A program made the position numbers and the translations under genes. The notes beneath the pieces were generated by a model, which was not told the origin of the DNA, searched no databases, and worked only from the letters and a program-made list of their open reading frames with translations. A stretch of DNA of 64,000 nt from Myoxocephalus aenaeus (taxonomy: Eukaryota > Chordata > Actinopteri > Perciformes > Cottidae): contig JBAMJR010000003.1 of the NCBI GenBank assembly GCA_038501785.1, positions 3,817,501-3,881,500 of the forward strand. The letters are read 5' to 3'. Position 1 is the stretch's first letter. Each line of letters opens with the position of its first letter. This document shows, piece after piece, positions 1 through 11,060 of this stretch.

Positions 1-111
1 GAATAAATAAATAAATGCGTAAATAAATGTATAAATAAATAAATGCTTAAATAAATGTATACATAAATAAATAAATACAGGAATAAATAAATAAATGCTT
101 AAATAAATGTA

Positions 112-154
<43 letters not shown>

Positions 155-365
155 ATACAGGAATATATAAATATAAGTTATACCTAAACAGGACATCATT
201 AAATAAATCTATTTCTACATTTCTGTATTTCTTCATTTATTTATGCCTGTATTTATGTGTCCACACGTATTTCTTCATTTATTTATTTCTGTATTTCTGT
301 GTCCTTGTATGCAAATGAGCTGGGGCGGTCCGAACCTCATTGTTAAACAGGATTGGTCAAGTAGG
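1..365 (+). repeat. Left terminal inverted repeat of the AAAT element
   Basis: The outer 1-170 is a mosaic of AAAT units punctuated by ATACAGGAATA and ATGCTTAAATAAATG, forming an imperfect tandem sub-repeat of roughly 44 bp. The inner 170-340 is unique-looking and matches the right arm closely, with small changes such as TTCTTCATTT against TTATTCATTT. Weaker matching (GATTGGTCA) continues to about 365. A 62-codon reading frame at 243-431 lies in this repeat and is not a gene. Confidence 0.85.
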
Positions 366-433
366 AGAGCCAGACAGAAGCAATCGATCCCTTCACATGG
401 CCCCTGTAGAGGAAGTCAAAAAGCTGTCTAGGC

Positions 434-470
434 AGGGTGACCATATCCATAACACCAAAAAGGAGGACAC
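434..470 (+). mobile_element. Fragment of a transposon end (AGGGTGACCA type)
   Basis: The stretch reads AGGGTGACCAT followed by AAAAAGGAGGACA. A diverged copy in the same orientation lies at about 1828-1860 (AAGGTGACAAG, then AAAAAGGAGGACA), and a related end lies in the opposite orientation at 7800-7857. Ends of this type are common in fish genomes, I believe from hAT-like elements. No matching partner end closes a complete element. Confidence 0.45.
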
Positions 471-581
471 TATGCAGTATTTTGTGAGGCTGTGAATAAT
501 TGCACAGGAGGGGTGCAGTTTGATTTTATTAAGTGTGAAGAGAGATGTGAGCCCTTTTTACTGTAATTGATCTCCTTGGAG

Positions 582-1010
582 CAGGCCTGGCCAACCCGCG
601 GCTCCCGAGCCGCATGCGGCTCTTTGCCTGGTTTCATGCGGCTCTTACGTTCATATCGAAGTTCGTGTTTGTGTTATTTTTTAAATCTTTTTATTGATTT
701 TGCAAATACTACGTCGACCCATTTAATGCGGAGACGGGCTGTTTGAAAGCCCCGCTAGTCACAGCTTCTCTGACGCACCTTGAAATATTTCGGCAAACTT
801 CTCCTCAGACCTCAATGCTTATTGTGTGAATTACACCATCAGTAGCTTGTAGGCTGTGGAGTGGTCCAGGCTTTCTTCTTGCAGAGCGTTTGATGAATCT
901 CTCTCTCTCTCTCTTTCTCTTCATTAAACATGACAAACGTCAGTAAACAGCTGGACAAGGCTTTGAAATCACGGATTTCGTGAGTTTTTAGTTTGTTTAT
1001 TTTTTAGGAA
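582..1010 (+). mobile_element. Degenerate 5' part of a hAT (Charlie-like) transposon
   Basis: The stretch starts CAGGCCTGGCCAACCCGCGG and contains GAGCCGCATGCGGCTCTTT, the style of terminus I associate with vertebrate hAT/Charlie elements related to GTF2IRD2- and ZBED-type transposases. A CT-rich leader is followed by an ATG at 929 opening only 17 codons before a stop. No transposase domain can be read, so this is a fossil piece inside the AAAT element. The assignment rests on recall of the terminal motif. Confidence 0.4.
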
Positions 1011-1187
1011 ACGTCGGACCAGTTGCGACGTAATGTTTTCAGCGGCGCTAATGTTGTGGTTCATTTATCACCAAACAACGTCGGGGGATTGCACAAACAC
1101 GTCATCACACATCACCTGTTTGTCTGATGCTGCGGGTCAGAGCAGAAGTAGCTGCACCCGTTTAGCGCTCAGCGCTGCATGAGCCCC

Positions 1188-1211
1188 CCTCCTCCTCCTC
1201 CTCCTCCTCCT
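1188..1211 (+). repeat. (CCT)n microsatellite
   Basis: A short uninterrupted CCT run of about 8 units lies inside the AAAT element. Confidence 0.9.
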
Positions 1212-1827
1212 GTCGGGGCGAAATTCTCACAATAACTCAAGTAAATGCCCCGTCAGATATCAAACACATTTGGGGTGAATTTTTATCCTTAAATACTGAT
1301 GAATGGAGAAAAACATTGGGCTCCAGCAGAAGGGGCACTTTTCTCATCCAGGGCAAAAGGCCAGGTTGAGCACCACTAGGGATCAGCGGATCATTTCTAA
1401 AAGTCCTGCCGGGATCAGGCTGCTCTCGGCGGGCAGCACAGCGCTGACGGCCCGGTGATGCGGGACTCACGGTCCCTCAGCAGGAACTCAACTCGTCGGC
1501 GTATCTTTTTAAGTCGGCTGATTCTTGAATAACCAATCACAGATTTGATGCTTAAACAACTAACTTCTCGCCTGAAAACATCCTAAAAGTACATGTTGTG
1601 ACTCAACAACAGTAGTATTCAGAGAACATCAACGTTCAGTTGTGAGTTTCCTCATCAAGTACATAGAAGAACGCGTATTGAGAAACGGACGCTGGAGACA
1701 TCTTAACGCTGATTGGCCAAGACTCATCAAAGATCTTCTATTATGAAGATCACGACCACTCCAATCTCAGAAACGCTGGCCGGCCAGTTCTCATATTTAG
1801 ATTTCAAAACGGCGAATTTCGCCGTAA

Positions 1828-1935
1828 GGTGACAAGTTTGCAGGTCTGCAAAAAGGAGGACAAATACGCGTCCGGCTTGATGCTGCGCCGGACGCCGGAC
1901 AGGGCATTGAAAATCCGGACTTCTGCTAACGGTTA
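1828..1935 (+). mobile_element. Second fragment of a GGAGGAC-type transposon end
   Basis: The shared AAAAAGGAGGACA is followed by a GC-rich run of CCGGAC/GCCGGAC motifs (1868-1921). The same GGACGT/CCGGAC vocabulary occurs at 7750-7857, so both probably derive from one transposon family. It is incomplete here. The sequence just before it contains a 17-base palindrome, ACGGCGAATTTCGCCGT. Confidence 0.35.
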
Positions 1936-2009
1936 GCTGAGCTTCCCAACTTCAACGACATGTGAAGGCAGAAGTAGTAGAGCACAACATAGCAGGAGCG
2001 ATCACACTC

Positions 2010-2395
2010 CTGTGACCAATCATGCTTTAGATAGAGGTTCGGACCGCCCCACCTCATTTGCATACAAGGACACAGAAATACAAGGCATAAATAAATGTAT
2101 AAATACGTGTGGACACATAAATACAGGCATAAATGAATAAATACAGAAATGTAGAAATAGATTTATTTAATGATGTCCTGTTTAGGTATAACTTATATTG
2201 ATATATTCCTGTATTTATTTATTTATTTACACATTTATTTAAGCATTTATTTATTTATTCCTGTATTTATTTATACATTTATTTAAGCATTTATTTAAGC
2301 ATTTATTTATTTATTACTGCATTTATTTATACATTTATTTAAGCATTTATTTATTTATTCCTGTATTTATTCCTGCATTTATTTATTTATACTTA
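2010..2395 (-). repeat. Right terminal inverted repeat of the AAAT element
   Basis: This is the inverted partner of 1-365. It starts near GATTGGTCA/TGACCAATC and the conserved core GGTTCGGACCGCCCCA. It continues through GATGTCCTGTTTAGG and ends in AAAT/ATTT arrays at about 2395. The sequence beyond (from ACTTAAGTCATTTTCAG) no longer has the repeat character. Confidence 0.85.
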
Positions 2396-2609
2396 AGTCA
2401 TTTTCAGTCCTCCATACAGAAGTACCATCCAAACAAATTTAATCAACCCTCGTTTCGAGGGACCTTAAACTCTCGTTTAAACTCTCGGCTGTGTGGATTT
2501 CAAGCTAGTCGTAGTGAAATGTTGTTGAACAGTGATACTTCTTACCTGTGGAGTTTGGAAGGAAATAAATGTTTCTAAAAACGTTATGTTTCTACGTAAA
2601 AACCTGTGG

Positions 2610-3040
2610 GGCTAACATTAGCAGAGTACGCGAGCACGTCATTAACTAACGTTAGCATGTCTATGCTAGCTCGCCACCGGAAGCATACTGAATGTCTACA
2701 CATGCTGCTTTTGATTTTTAATGGTTGTAACAGTGAACAAAGACCTAACCGGGCTTTACAGAAACAATGTTGTTCCTCAATTTCTTTGTCTTCTGTCTCG
2801 ATCTCCAGATGATGTGGTGGTTAGCTTTAACACTGTGATCTGTAGCTTTAGCTTCAGTTTTATATCCTGGATATATCCTTAAAAAATGTATATTGTAGAC
2901 CATTCTGTTTGCTGCTCTCTGAAATCAAATGTATGTGTAGTGACAGTGTGGGCTCCGCGGTGGATCGGACAGCTTGACAGAGTAGCAGCGGGTGTCAGGG
3001 CTAAGCAAAGTGTAAATGTAATGTTTTGTTTCTGGCAAAA
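2610..3040 (+). repeat. Dispersed repeat B, copy 1
   Basis: This stretch is similar along its length to 44990-45375 in the same orientation. Shared blocks include AGCACGTC, GCTAGC-rich text, TGTAACAGTGAA followed by AAAGACCTA, GTGACAGTGTGGGCTCC, and AGCTTGAC followed by GAGTAGCAGCG. The two copies are diverged, with small insertions and deletions. No inverted ends or coding frame are seen, and the class is unknown. Confidence 0.7.
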
Positions 3041-4069
3041 ATGCTGGAACGTACCGCATCTTTAATCACAGCTCTGTCTGTGCAGGCTGGCACTGATCAA
3101 ACTATCTATGCACCACCTGTGGTGGCCACCAGTGTTCTGTGATTGGTTTCGGATTGCATATTTTTGTAATAAGGGTGACGTATTTGACAAAAGCAGAGAA
3201 CATACCAAAGGGGCTGCTGTCTGTATTGAGGATGGCCTTAAGTTCAGCTGCTGTAGAGGAGCTGCTTGGAGGAGTAAGTGCATCTGAGAATGCAAATTTG
3301 ACGTGTTCTTATCGCCTGACATTATCTGGATACGCAAAGGTTAATACACACACACACACACAGACACACGTTAACAACACTGTTTCACACACAGTTCAAA
3401 CAAGACATTTCATAGTTGTCAACTCTGTTTGTATTGCCGCGGGCTTGACTTCCTCTTATTCTGCAAATGCAGCAGCAATCTCAAAACACGGTGATGCCGA
3501 CATCTCGTCTACGAAAATTGGGTTTCTGAAAAATGTGATGAGCTTGAATAAGGAGCCGCTCTCCACTGTAGCGGGTCTTGTCCAGCCTCGCAAGGTTTTT
3601 CCTTCTTCTTCCATTTAGCAAGCTTGACTTTAAATCCTGTTAGCGTGGGTCGCGGGACCCCCAGCTCCTTATCTGTCTTAATCAGAGGCTGCGAGAACAG
3701 ACGGCAGCAAGTGTGAGACTGGCTCTCTCTGATCACTACATCAGCTACGTACCCCAGCGGAATATTTCGCAAATATCTGTTGTACTGTGCACGAATACAG
3801 TCAAGGAGCACGCTGGCTCGATATTTTGGATATTAACACTGGTGTTCATATTATAAATAACTTTGTATTCCCTTTCAACAAGAAACTAATTAAAATCTGA
3901 TGTCAAGACAGAGTAAGGTCATACAATAAATGACAAAACTATTCATAATGAAATTCTTTGTTTGAGTACCTGCGACTGAATGTATATTTGACTATGTAGC
4001 ACACCGTTGGGATTTCATAGCAAGAATCATTACCCAAAGTTATTTATATACAATATATACAAAAATATA
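3041..4069. other. Unique sequence, no gene seen
   Basis: A 159-codon frame at 3139-3618 crosses a short CA repeat at 3343-3362. It has no recognisable domain and its composition looks random. The end (3840-4069) is AT-rich. Confidence 0.5.
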
Positions 4070-4372
4070 TATGTAAAAGTCGGGTTACGAGCCGCTACTA
4101 CCTTCGGTCAGTGTCCCCGTTAGCTCCCCGCTGTAGCCAGCTGGAGCTCCTGCTAGCGCTCCGTTACTTCCCCGTTAACTTCCGCTAGCTCCCCGAAAAC
4201 CACCGAAGGTAGCGGGACCAGGCTCGACACCCGACTTGGGCAGAGGGGACGCGGGCAGTAGCAGCAGCAGCGGCCGGTAGCAGCAGCAGCGCTAGCTAGC
4301 GCTGCTCCTAGCTTGCTACAGCGGGGACGCTGACCGGCCGTAGGAGCGGCTTGTAACCCGACTTTTACGGTA
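4070..4372 (+). mobile_element. MITE family M, copy 1
   Basis: The left end GTAAAAGTCGGGTTACGAG is mirrored at the right end by TTGTAACCCGACTTTTACGG. Between them lie CTTCGGTCAGTGTCCCC, GACTTGGGCAGAGGGG, a run of AGC triplets and AGCGCTAGCTAGCGCT. Four other copies sit at 12641, 29575, 39922 and 58612. This copy has the GTCGGGTTAC type of terminus, shared with copy 5, rather than the TTCGGGTTAT type of copies 3 and 4. No coding capacity exists; short minus-strand frames here and at 12581 resemble each other only because they read through the same MITE. Confidence 0.85.
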
Positions 4373-4572
4373 TTGTATATATTGTGCATTTTTCTTATTA
4401 TTCTATTTTTAGTATATATTGTGCATTTTTCATTTTGTTTTATATTTTATTGCTTACCTGTATCTATAAATGCTGTAGCGAAAAGATTTCCCCTTGCGGG
4501 ATGAATAAAGTAACTATCTATATCTTTTTTTATCTGTTTATCTATGTATATGTGTGTGTGTGTGTGTGTGCT
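4373..4572 (+). repeat. Probable LINE/SINE 3' tail with TATC- and TG-rich end
   Basis: AT-rich text with two TATATATTGTGCATTTTT blocks leads to GATTTCCCCTTGCGGGATG, then AATAAAG and a TATC-like run, then a TG microsatellite (4550-4569). A TTTCCC-GGGA-AATAAAG ending before a simple repeat is, from memory, typical of non-LTR retrotransposon or SINE tails in fish. MITE copy 1 lies directly before it. Confidence 0.4.
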
Positions 4573-7500
4573 ATCACAGGATCCACGTCTCCTCTGCATT
4601 GTGCTGCAGTTCTCACTTTGCCAGGCGGCCTTTGATGCCTTCAAAATGTCAGGGAAATCAGTCGTTATCTTGTTAGCGAGATGCTCCTAATGGTCTATCT
4701 TTAGTCGCGCTCTTATGATTCCCGCTTGGTGATTCTTCAACAGTGACACGCCGCCTCCGATGACTCACTGAGCAACAGACACCAGATATTATTAATGTTT
4801 TTACAAAAATAGTTACACAGAAATAACAGCAGCAGCAGCGGTAACCCGTGGTTACAGCGATGACGTCGCCGGACCCCATTGATCTCTTCCACGCGCTTCG
4901 TTCCCAAGTTCCAATTAATCCGAGGCGACAACCCGTCGTGTCAGGATGAATTGTCACTGAAGTCTTTTTCATTAATAAAACAAAACAAAAAAACAACACC
5001 CATTTTCAATTCATTCGCAGCCACCCGACCCTGGAAATACAAGTCAATACTTTTTCTTCCCCGGTGGGAGATGTGCCTGAGTGGCGTCCCCGGCTCATTT
5101 GATAAATGTTACATCATCAGAATGGTTCAGCCCTTGAACTCTCTTTTGGTAATCTTGGGTAATAAGCGTGGGGAGAGGAGAAAAAGTTTCGGCAGAGAGA
5201 AGCAGGGGCCGTAATGAACCGGCTTCCTGCGGGGTAATAAAGGCCTGCGTCTAATGCCAAGGGCAGCCAGGCAAGCACGAAGACCATTACAGCTGATCGG
5301 GCTGGCTTACAGCGACGTCTGGGAGGCCAAGAACAGCTCGCAGAAAGCCCCCCTCCCACCGCCCGCTTTCGACTGCAGACACAATTAACTTGCAGGGGCT
5401 GCAGCCGATATTTCCTTCTGGTGCCAAAGGTGAAGAAGACATGTTGGAAATGTTATTTCTGTTGTCCAGAGAGAACAGGCAGTGAGCGCTACTCCCCCGG
5501 AGCATTTCTTCAGGACCGCAGGACAGAGGCGGTGAGGCGGAGCCGACTGAACACAAGGAGACGGCGTGCTCACGCCGGTCTGGCTTTTCTCAGGTTGCTC
5601 TTCGCAATGTTAAATAAATGCACTGCGAAAATGTCACAACTAGTCCACCGGTACAAATAACAGCTCTCTGGATACTATAAAACCGCAATCTAAATGCATG
5701 TCCCCCCCCATCCTTATTGTTAAATCTCTTACAGTATGTAATGTAAAATACATCCTCGAGGCACCATGCATTTTTCCAATCTGACAAATCACAAAACAGG
5801 AAAAGTACCCCAACTTTCTTTCTGGGCTGTTCAAGGGGAAATGGATGCACCGAAAAGTTCCACTGAGATCTTTCAGCGCAGAGCAAAAAAATATATAATA
5901 ATTTGCACGAAAATGAGATGCAGGAAGTCGTTTGAAATGAGGCTCGGAGAGGAAAATTTGCAGACGGTGATTTTTCTTTTTTTTAAGAAGTTCCACTAAC
6001 TCCGCATTTCATTTGACAGCGCACATACATAGAAACTGTATCTCACACTATTTGGAAGTGAGTCATAACTGGTTGCCCGCTAAATGAAAACATCTCAGTT
6101 CGGCAGAAAAGAAAAAGAGCTCTAAATGCAAGTCGACCGACTTTCACACACACCGCTCTCTTGTGGCTCAAGGTTAAACAAAAGTATACGTACGTGACAT
6201 AATGCTGTCTGTCTGTAAAGGAAGGAGTGGGAAACCCTCCACTTCCTCACCTTGCCTGCAGCTCTGCAGGAACGGGAGAAACATAAAAGTGAATGCTGCA
6301 TAAAAATGGCGGAGGTTATATTTTTTGTGGTACGACAGCACGGCACGTAGCTCCATTCCTCCCAAAAGCAAACTGTAAACCTGTAACTATCACACATATA
6401 TCACCGCGCTGTTTATTACACAAGCTTTGGACAACTTTACAACATCTGCAGAGACACTCTCTCTCTCTCTCTCTCTCTCTCTCTGCGTTATCTTACAGCC
6501 ACTGGGAAATTGTTTTGAGTCCTTTCATTCACATATCATACTGACGCTTTTCATTCCACTCACTGTAAGTACCTCGCAGGACGCTCAACCATTGCAATGT
6601 ACTGAGAGCTATAATATGGAATGGTTATGAGTAGTGGAGTAGAGGAAAGCTGGTAGTTTCTCATACCCATAACAGACTGGAATGCACAGCGATTGATCAC
6701 CAAATGTATATCTGCACGTTTATATTCATGCTTTATTTAACGTCCTCCTCAATTTCAATTCCTATAATCCATCCAGGAAGTTGTCTGTTTGTCCATACTA
6801 GCCAACTTATTCTGAGACTCGTGAAAAAAAAGATTATTGTTTTTCAATGTAGGAGAGAGGAAGAGCTTTAATAAGAGATAACGTCATGTTCTCAAGCTCG
6901 TGAGCAATACTGACCATATTTAATAATTTCTCAAACCGGACTTTAGAGAACGACTTGTTTCCTCTAAAACAACTCCAGGTCGATAGCACGCTCGGCGAGG
7001 GCGCCCTTTGATTCGACGTAATTAAATTAGTGGCTTGAGAATGCAAGAAAAAAAATCTCCAGCAGTTGCAACATCAAAGCTGCCATATAATTAGGCTGTC
7101 CTCCAAATATCATCTATCTATTACCGTGCCAACACCATCAGCAGATTTATTTCCATGGTTGAGATTCAGTTGCGGGGATGCAGTGAGCAAGATATAAGGG
7201 AGGGATTTTTTTGATGGAGATGTTTATATTTAGCCCCATGGTTCAATGCGGGCGAGCTGCACAGAGGGGCGCGTCACAAGAGACCAACACCGAGTCATGT
7301 GGCCGTGAAATCGTGATTCATCTTTTAAGCGCACAACTCTTTGTTTGTTTGTTTTTATCGGATTTTAAATGGTATTTCTCCGAGCAGCATCGGTGGCTAT
7401 TCAGAGGACCGAAACAAAAACCAAATAGGAGGATTTGTTGGACAAATGCATGACGTGCATTTACAGAACTATTTTTGATTTCTTGAGAGAAATTTACGCC

Positions 7501-7609
7501 TGAAGCAAATGTGTTGTGTAAGTTCAGCTATATACGACTAAGAAAACACATTCAACAGTGGGATTTATATAGATTTTTTCCCATTTTCATGTATTTCGGT
7601 GTGCTGGGG
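4573..7609. other. Unique sequence, no gene seen
   Basis: Several overlapping frames of 60-118 codons exist on both strands, none with a recognisable domain. A CT microsatellite lies at 6457-6484. Non-coding regulatory sequence cannot be excluded. Confidence 0.5.
6457..6484 (+). repeat. (CT)n microsatellite
   Basis: About 14 CT units, uninterrupted. Confidence 0.9.
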
Positions 7610-7857
7610 GGGGGTAGTAGTAGTGACTTACGTTTACGTTGAGATCGGTCGACCAATGACAGTTCTCTCTACAGTCAGAGCTTGCGCAAGAAGGTGGAAC
7701 GTGAGGGAGATACCATTTCCAAAACTTGTATGGGGGTAATAACTATTTTCCCGGACGTAGCAAAATCCCGGACGTTTTTGGAATCCCTGCCGGACGCTTT
7801 TTTTAGGTCTCGAAAAGAGGACATGTCCGGGAAAAAGAGGACGTCTGGTCACCCTAG
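7610..7857 (-). mobile_element. Terminal fragment of a hAT-like transposon
   Basis: Read on the minus strand it begins TAGGGTGACCAGACGTCC, followed by repeated CCGGACATGTCCTC and CCGGACG motifs. This is a terminus style I recall as very common in fish genomes. The opposite end is not found nearby, so this is a solo fragment. Short frames crossing it (7634-7918 minus, 7682-7867 plus) are not genes. Confidence 0.5.
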
Positions 7858-8287
7858 CAAACACTAACTGTATTGCGTTCTGGCAGTTTCTTTTTGTAGA
7901 GACAGTTACTGCTTCCAAACAGGGGCAGTCCTCTGTTTTCTTCTGTCCTCACCAGAAGAACTAGTTTTCTACTTACTGCTCAAGCACTGCTGTACTTAAG
8001 CGCCGTACAGCTGTGCTTAAGCAGCATGCTAAACCCAGCATGCTCACAATGACAACGCTAACCTGCTGTTGCTTGTTTAGCAGATATATAATTTACCATG
8101 CTCACTTACCTTTAGCGTGCTATGATGATCATTTACAAAGCACATAGTACGGCTGAAGTGGATGGGATTGTTATTAGTTTTACTGGTATTTGGTCACGCA
8201 CAAAGTATTGAAAAATCTGAATTTTTGCCTTGATGGTGGAGCTGGAGGATTTGCTAAAAGATCATCCAAAAGGATTACAGTTAATCC

Positions 8288-8642
8288 CAGAGACCGTATA
8301 TAAAAGTGGATTCATAAGCCTTGAGTTCGTCATTTACGGGGGCCACTAGAAGTGACACAAGAGGGTAGCCCCGCCCTAAAGCATCCCCTGTTTATGGTCT
8401 GTTTGAGTCTAAATGGACCATCATTTACTAAATGAACATCATGCTGTATTGAAGAAGACTTAAAACTAGAGATTGAGACATAAACTCATGTTTTCAATGT
8501 TTACTAAGGGAATAAATCAAAGAGAGAAGTAGAGTCATTTTCTCATAGACTTCTATACAACCAGACTTATTTTTGCAACCCAAGGAGTCGCCCCCTGCTG
8601 GCCATTAGAGATAGTGCAAATGTAACACCGCATTGACGTCAC
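8288..8642 (+). repeat. Dispersed repeat RA, copy 1, inserted in repeat C
   Basis: Shared landmarks with the other RA copies are GAACATCATGCTGTATTGAA, GAGATTGAGACATAAACTCA, ACTTCTATACAACCAGA and GTCGCCCCCTGCTGG. It starts near ACCGTATATAAAAGTGG and ends near CATTGACGTCAC. Repeat C text reads across if this segment is removed, so RA inserted later. RA copies are non-coding and of unknown class. Confidence 0.65.
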
Positions 8643-8749
8643 TGAAGAGGGATGACCAAATGTACCAAATGTCATAGTGATCCATCCAACAGTCAACCTC
8701 ATGATCAAGATGACCAAAGTCATTAGGATTCATCCTCTATGAACGTTGC

Positions 8750-8890
8750 AAGATCAGATTTAGATCTTGATGAGCAGTTGGGCAGTGTATGGCAGCCTCT
8801 GCCATCAGTGTATGAATGTGTGTGAATGGGTGAAGGTTGACATATATAGTAAAGCACTTGGAGTGGTCTAGAAAGTCCCTTTACCGAGAA
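8750..8890 (+). repeat. L2-like 3' tail
   Basis: The text runs CTGCCATCAGTGTATGAATG, GTGTGAATGGGTGAAGG, then AGTAAAGCACTTGGAGTGGT and CCCTTTACC. This AAAGC.CTTTGAGTGGTC style of 3' end is typical, from memory, of L2/Maui-type LINEs and SINEs that share their tail in fish. A second tail is at 42640-42785. Confidence 0.5.
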
Positions 8891-8990
8891 TAAAAGTCAG
8901 GGGTTCACAAAAGTCATTGTGCTTCATCCTCTGGGTACCATGCATGTCTACACAACATCTCAAGTCAAGTGACTGGCTTACTGACATTAA

Positions 8991-10689
8991 CATCCCTTGG
9001 GGTGTTTAGCTTGCATGGCTAAAAACAAACAGCATTGGTCTTTTTTTTTACCCTTTAAATGGCCTTTGTTTATATGCGTGACTCTACGCAACAGGTCAGC
9101 TGCCAATGTGAATGTTCAAAACCAGTCTTGCTTCTCATAATCATTCCTCTTGTTCATATTGGACTTTAAAATATACCTTTCTAATGAGCTACAAGTGTAA
9201 GTGACAGAATCCAGAGGGCTCACTTTGTGCAAAACAGTGGAAACTGAACTTTAAGCGGAATAAAAGTACACAATTAAAAAGCATATTTTAATTCCACGAC
9301 AAAAGCAGTTCAGCAAGGTGAAGAGAAATCCCATTAAGTGATTCGTGCGAAATCGCTCCAATCATCCATGTTTCACGTAGCCATGCAGTGCAGTCACCAG
9401 TAACCCGAGAACCCGTTTCTGATCGCTGTCCACTCACAGTAATGATCTCCCTGTGGCACGAGGACTGAGAGGTAATCCGCAGACTGAATCCGCGAGTGAC
9501 GGGCCAACTGCCTTCATATGCAAGGCGACATACAGAAGCTGCTGACTCAGCCTCACACTGCATTAAACAAATTATGTAAATTCAGTGTCTTGAGTTAAAC
9601 ACTCTTTATGAGTCATCAGAGGCTCATTCAAATATCCAGAGCCAACAGATTTAACAAATTCAATCATTGTAATTCATTTCTGCCCCGCGAGGGAACTGAT
9701 GCCGCTGTGACCTACATGTGAGCGGGGTGCTGGCGTCAAACAAGTGAATTGACAGTGAGACGTATTGACCAGGAGGAGATGATGATGATGATGGCGCTGA
9801 TTGAAACTGTTGCCGGCTCGAGAGCAGCCGCGTTACGAAGCACTGTGTCGGGTTCCCAGAGTTCACGTGCGATGTCGACTCACCCCAATGAAAGCTTGAG
9901 GCTCAAAGAAACAGAAACGGAGAGCAGAAGAGGGCCGAGCCAAGCAGGCTGACCCGGAGCCAACTTCTAAGAAGTCCATTCATCTTCACGCTGGCGTTGA
10001 GAGCACCAAACTGTATCTTTTTTTTATATTTGAAGTGCTCATTTCTTCCAACCAAGCTTTTTTTATGTATCCAAAGCTGATTGCAGAAACACACAAATTC
10101 TCCTTAATCACATTATGGGTGACACGTAAAGCCGGTTTAATGTAGTCTCCTCGCTCGTTGTATTAAAGTGTGTGTTGTCTGAGTCAGTAGATAAACTGGT
10201 CCAAACAAACTACTGCGCCCTCCTTTGGGATGACTGATATTATTGCCTCTCTTAATGACTCCGGTAGTCTGCTCTTAGTGCGTGATTAAAGCAATAAAGG
10301 AGCATGAGTGGGTTTTCAGCAAGCTCTCACTCCCAACTCTTCAATTACGGAAGCTAAAACCGTGACGCTCCACCTGGCCCTCTTGAGGTCAGTTTCGCAC
10401 GCGCAGGGCCGCCTCTGGTTGCCGGGGCAATTAGGACGGGAGTAAAGCGGGATGTGAGGTGAGGTTCGGGGCGGATGGATGGGTCAAAGAAACGCAGGAC
10501 TTTCTGCCAGGAGGCTGTTCGTGTCTCGGTCAACGTTGACTTATTCTTACTTCCGTGACTTAACTTACATTAAAAAAAAAACATATTTTCACACAAACCA
10601 TGGATCTTTTCCTAAACATGGCCAAGTAGATGTGTTGCTTAAGACTTGGACTGACATGTTGAGTTAAAAAGTGACTATTTCTCCATTCG
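8991..10689. other. Unique sequence, no gene seen
   Basis: Only short frames (under 100 codons) occur. A small ATG/GAT triplet run lies near 9778-9792. Nothing else stands out. Confidence 0.5.
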
Positions 10690-11060
10690 TCCTAACACGC
10701 TTCTAATTCAGCCAAGGTGCAACTCCTATGAGAAAATGACCCTACTGGATTTATTACCTCAGTAAACATTGAGAAGATGAGTTTATGGTCTCAATCCCTA
10801 GTTTCTTCAATAGAGCATGATGTTCATTTATACATTATGGTCCCATTTAGTGGACAATAGACAATAAAGCAGGGTATGCTTTAGGGCGGGGCTACCTTGT
10901 GAGTCACTTTTGGTTGCAGAATAAACAAGATGCAACGCCCAAAAACCAAGATGGCAACGGCCAAAATGCCAAACTCAAGGCTTCAAAACCCGAGTGTACA
11001 CAGACCAAAGGGTGACATCACAGTGACTACGTCCACTTGATATACACAGGCTATATTCTC
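10690..11060 (-). repeat. Dispersed repeat RA, copy 2
   Basis: On the minus strand it carries the RA landmarks: the CATCATGCT block near 10815, the GAGACATAAACTC block near 10780, and, at the far side, the paired AAGATGGCAACGGCC and CTCAAGGCTTCAAAAC text (10950-10990) ending at GTGACTACGTCCACTTG. The 3' part seen in copies 3 and 4 is truncated. Confidence 0.65.

Larger units (their letters stand above)
1..2395. mobile_element. Unclassified DNA transposon with long AAAT-rich terminal inverted repeats
   Basis: Bases about 170-340 reappear almost exactly as the reverse complement of about 2034-2190, and both arms continue outward into matching AAAT-rich sub-repeats. This is the layout of a DNA transposon with inverted ends more than 350 bp long. 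The right arm ends near 2395 and the left arm is cut by the window start, so the element is at least 2.39 kb. No transposase reading frame is visible inside. The interior instead carries pieces that resemble ends of other transposons (around 434, 582 and 1838), so it is either a non-autonomous element or an autonomous one damaged by insertions. I do not recognise the superfamily, and no target duplication can be tested because the left junction is missing. Confidence 0.75.
7970..8990 (+). repeat. Large dispersed fish repeat C, interrupted by two younger repeats
   Basis: Text such as TTAGTTTTACTGGTATTTGG, CAAAGTATTG, CCATCCAACAG, TCAACCTCATG and ATTCATCCTCT is characteristic, from memory, of a long repeat frequent in percomorph genomes. 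The order is kept, but it is split by RA copy 1 (8288-8642) and an L2-like tail (8750-8890). It resumes after each, ending with AGTCAGGGGTTCAC and TTCATCCTCTGGGTACCATG near 8950. A second fragment in the opposite orientation is at 53770-53890. Confidence 0.6.

Noticed and set aside
434..7857. A single 7.4-kb transposon from AGGGTGACCA (434) to GGTCACCCTA (7857)
   Set aside because: The ends share only the first few bases, the left one lies inside another transposon, and the interior is unrelated unique sequence.
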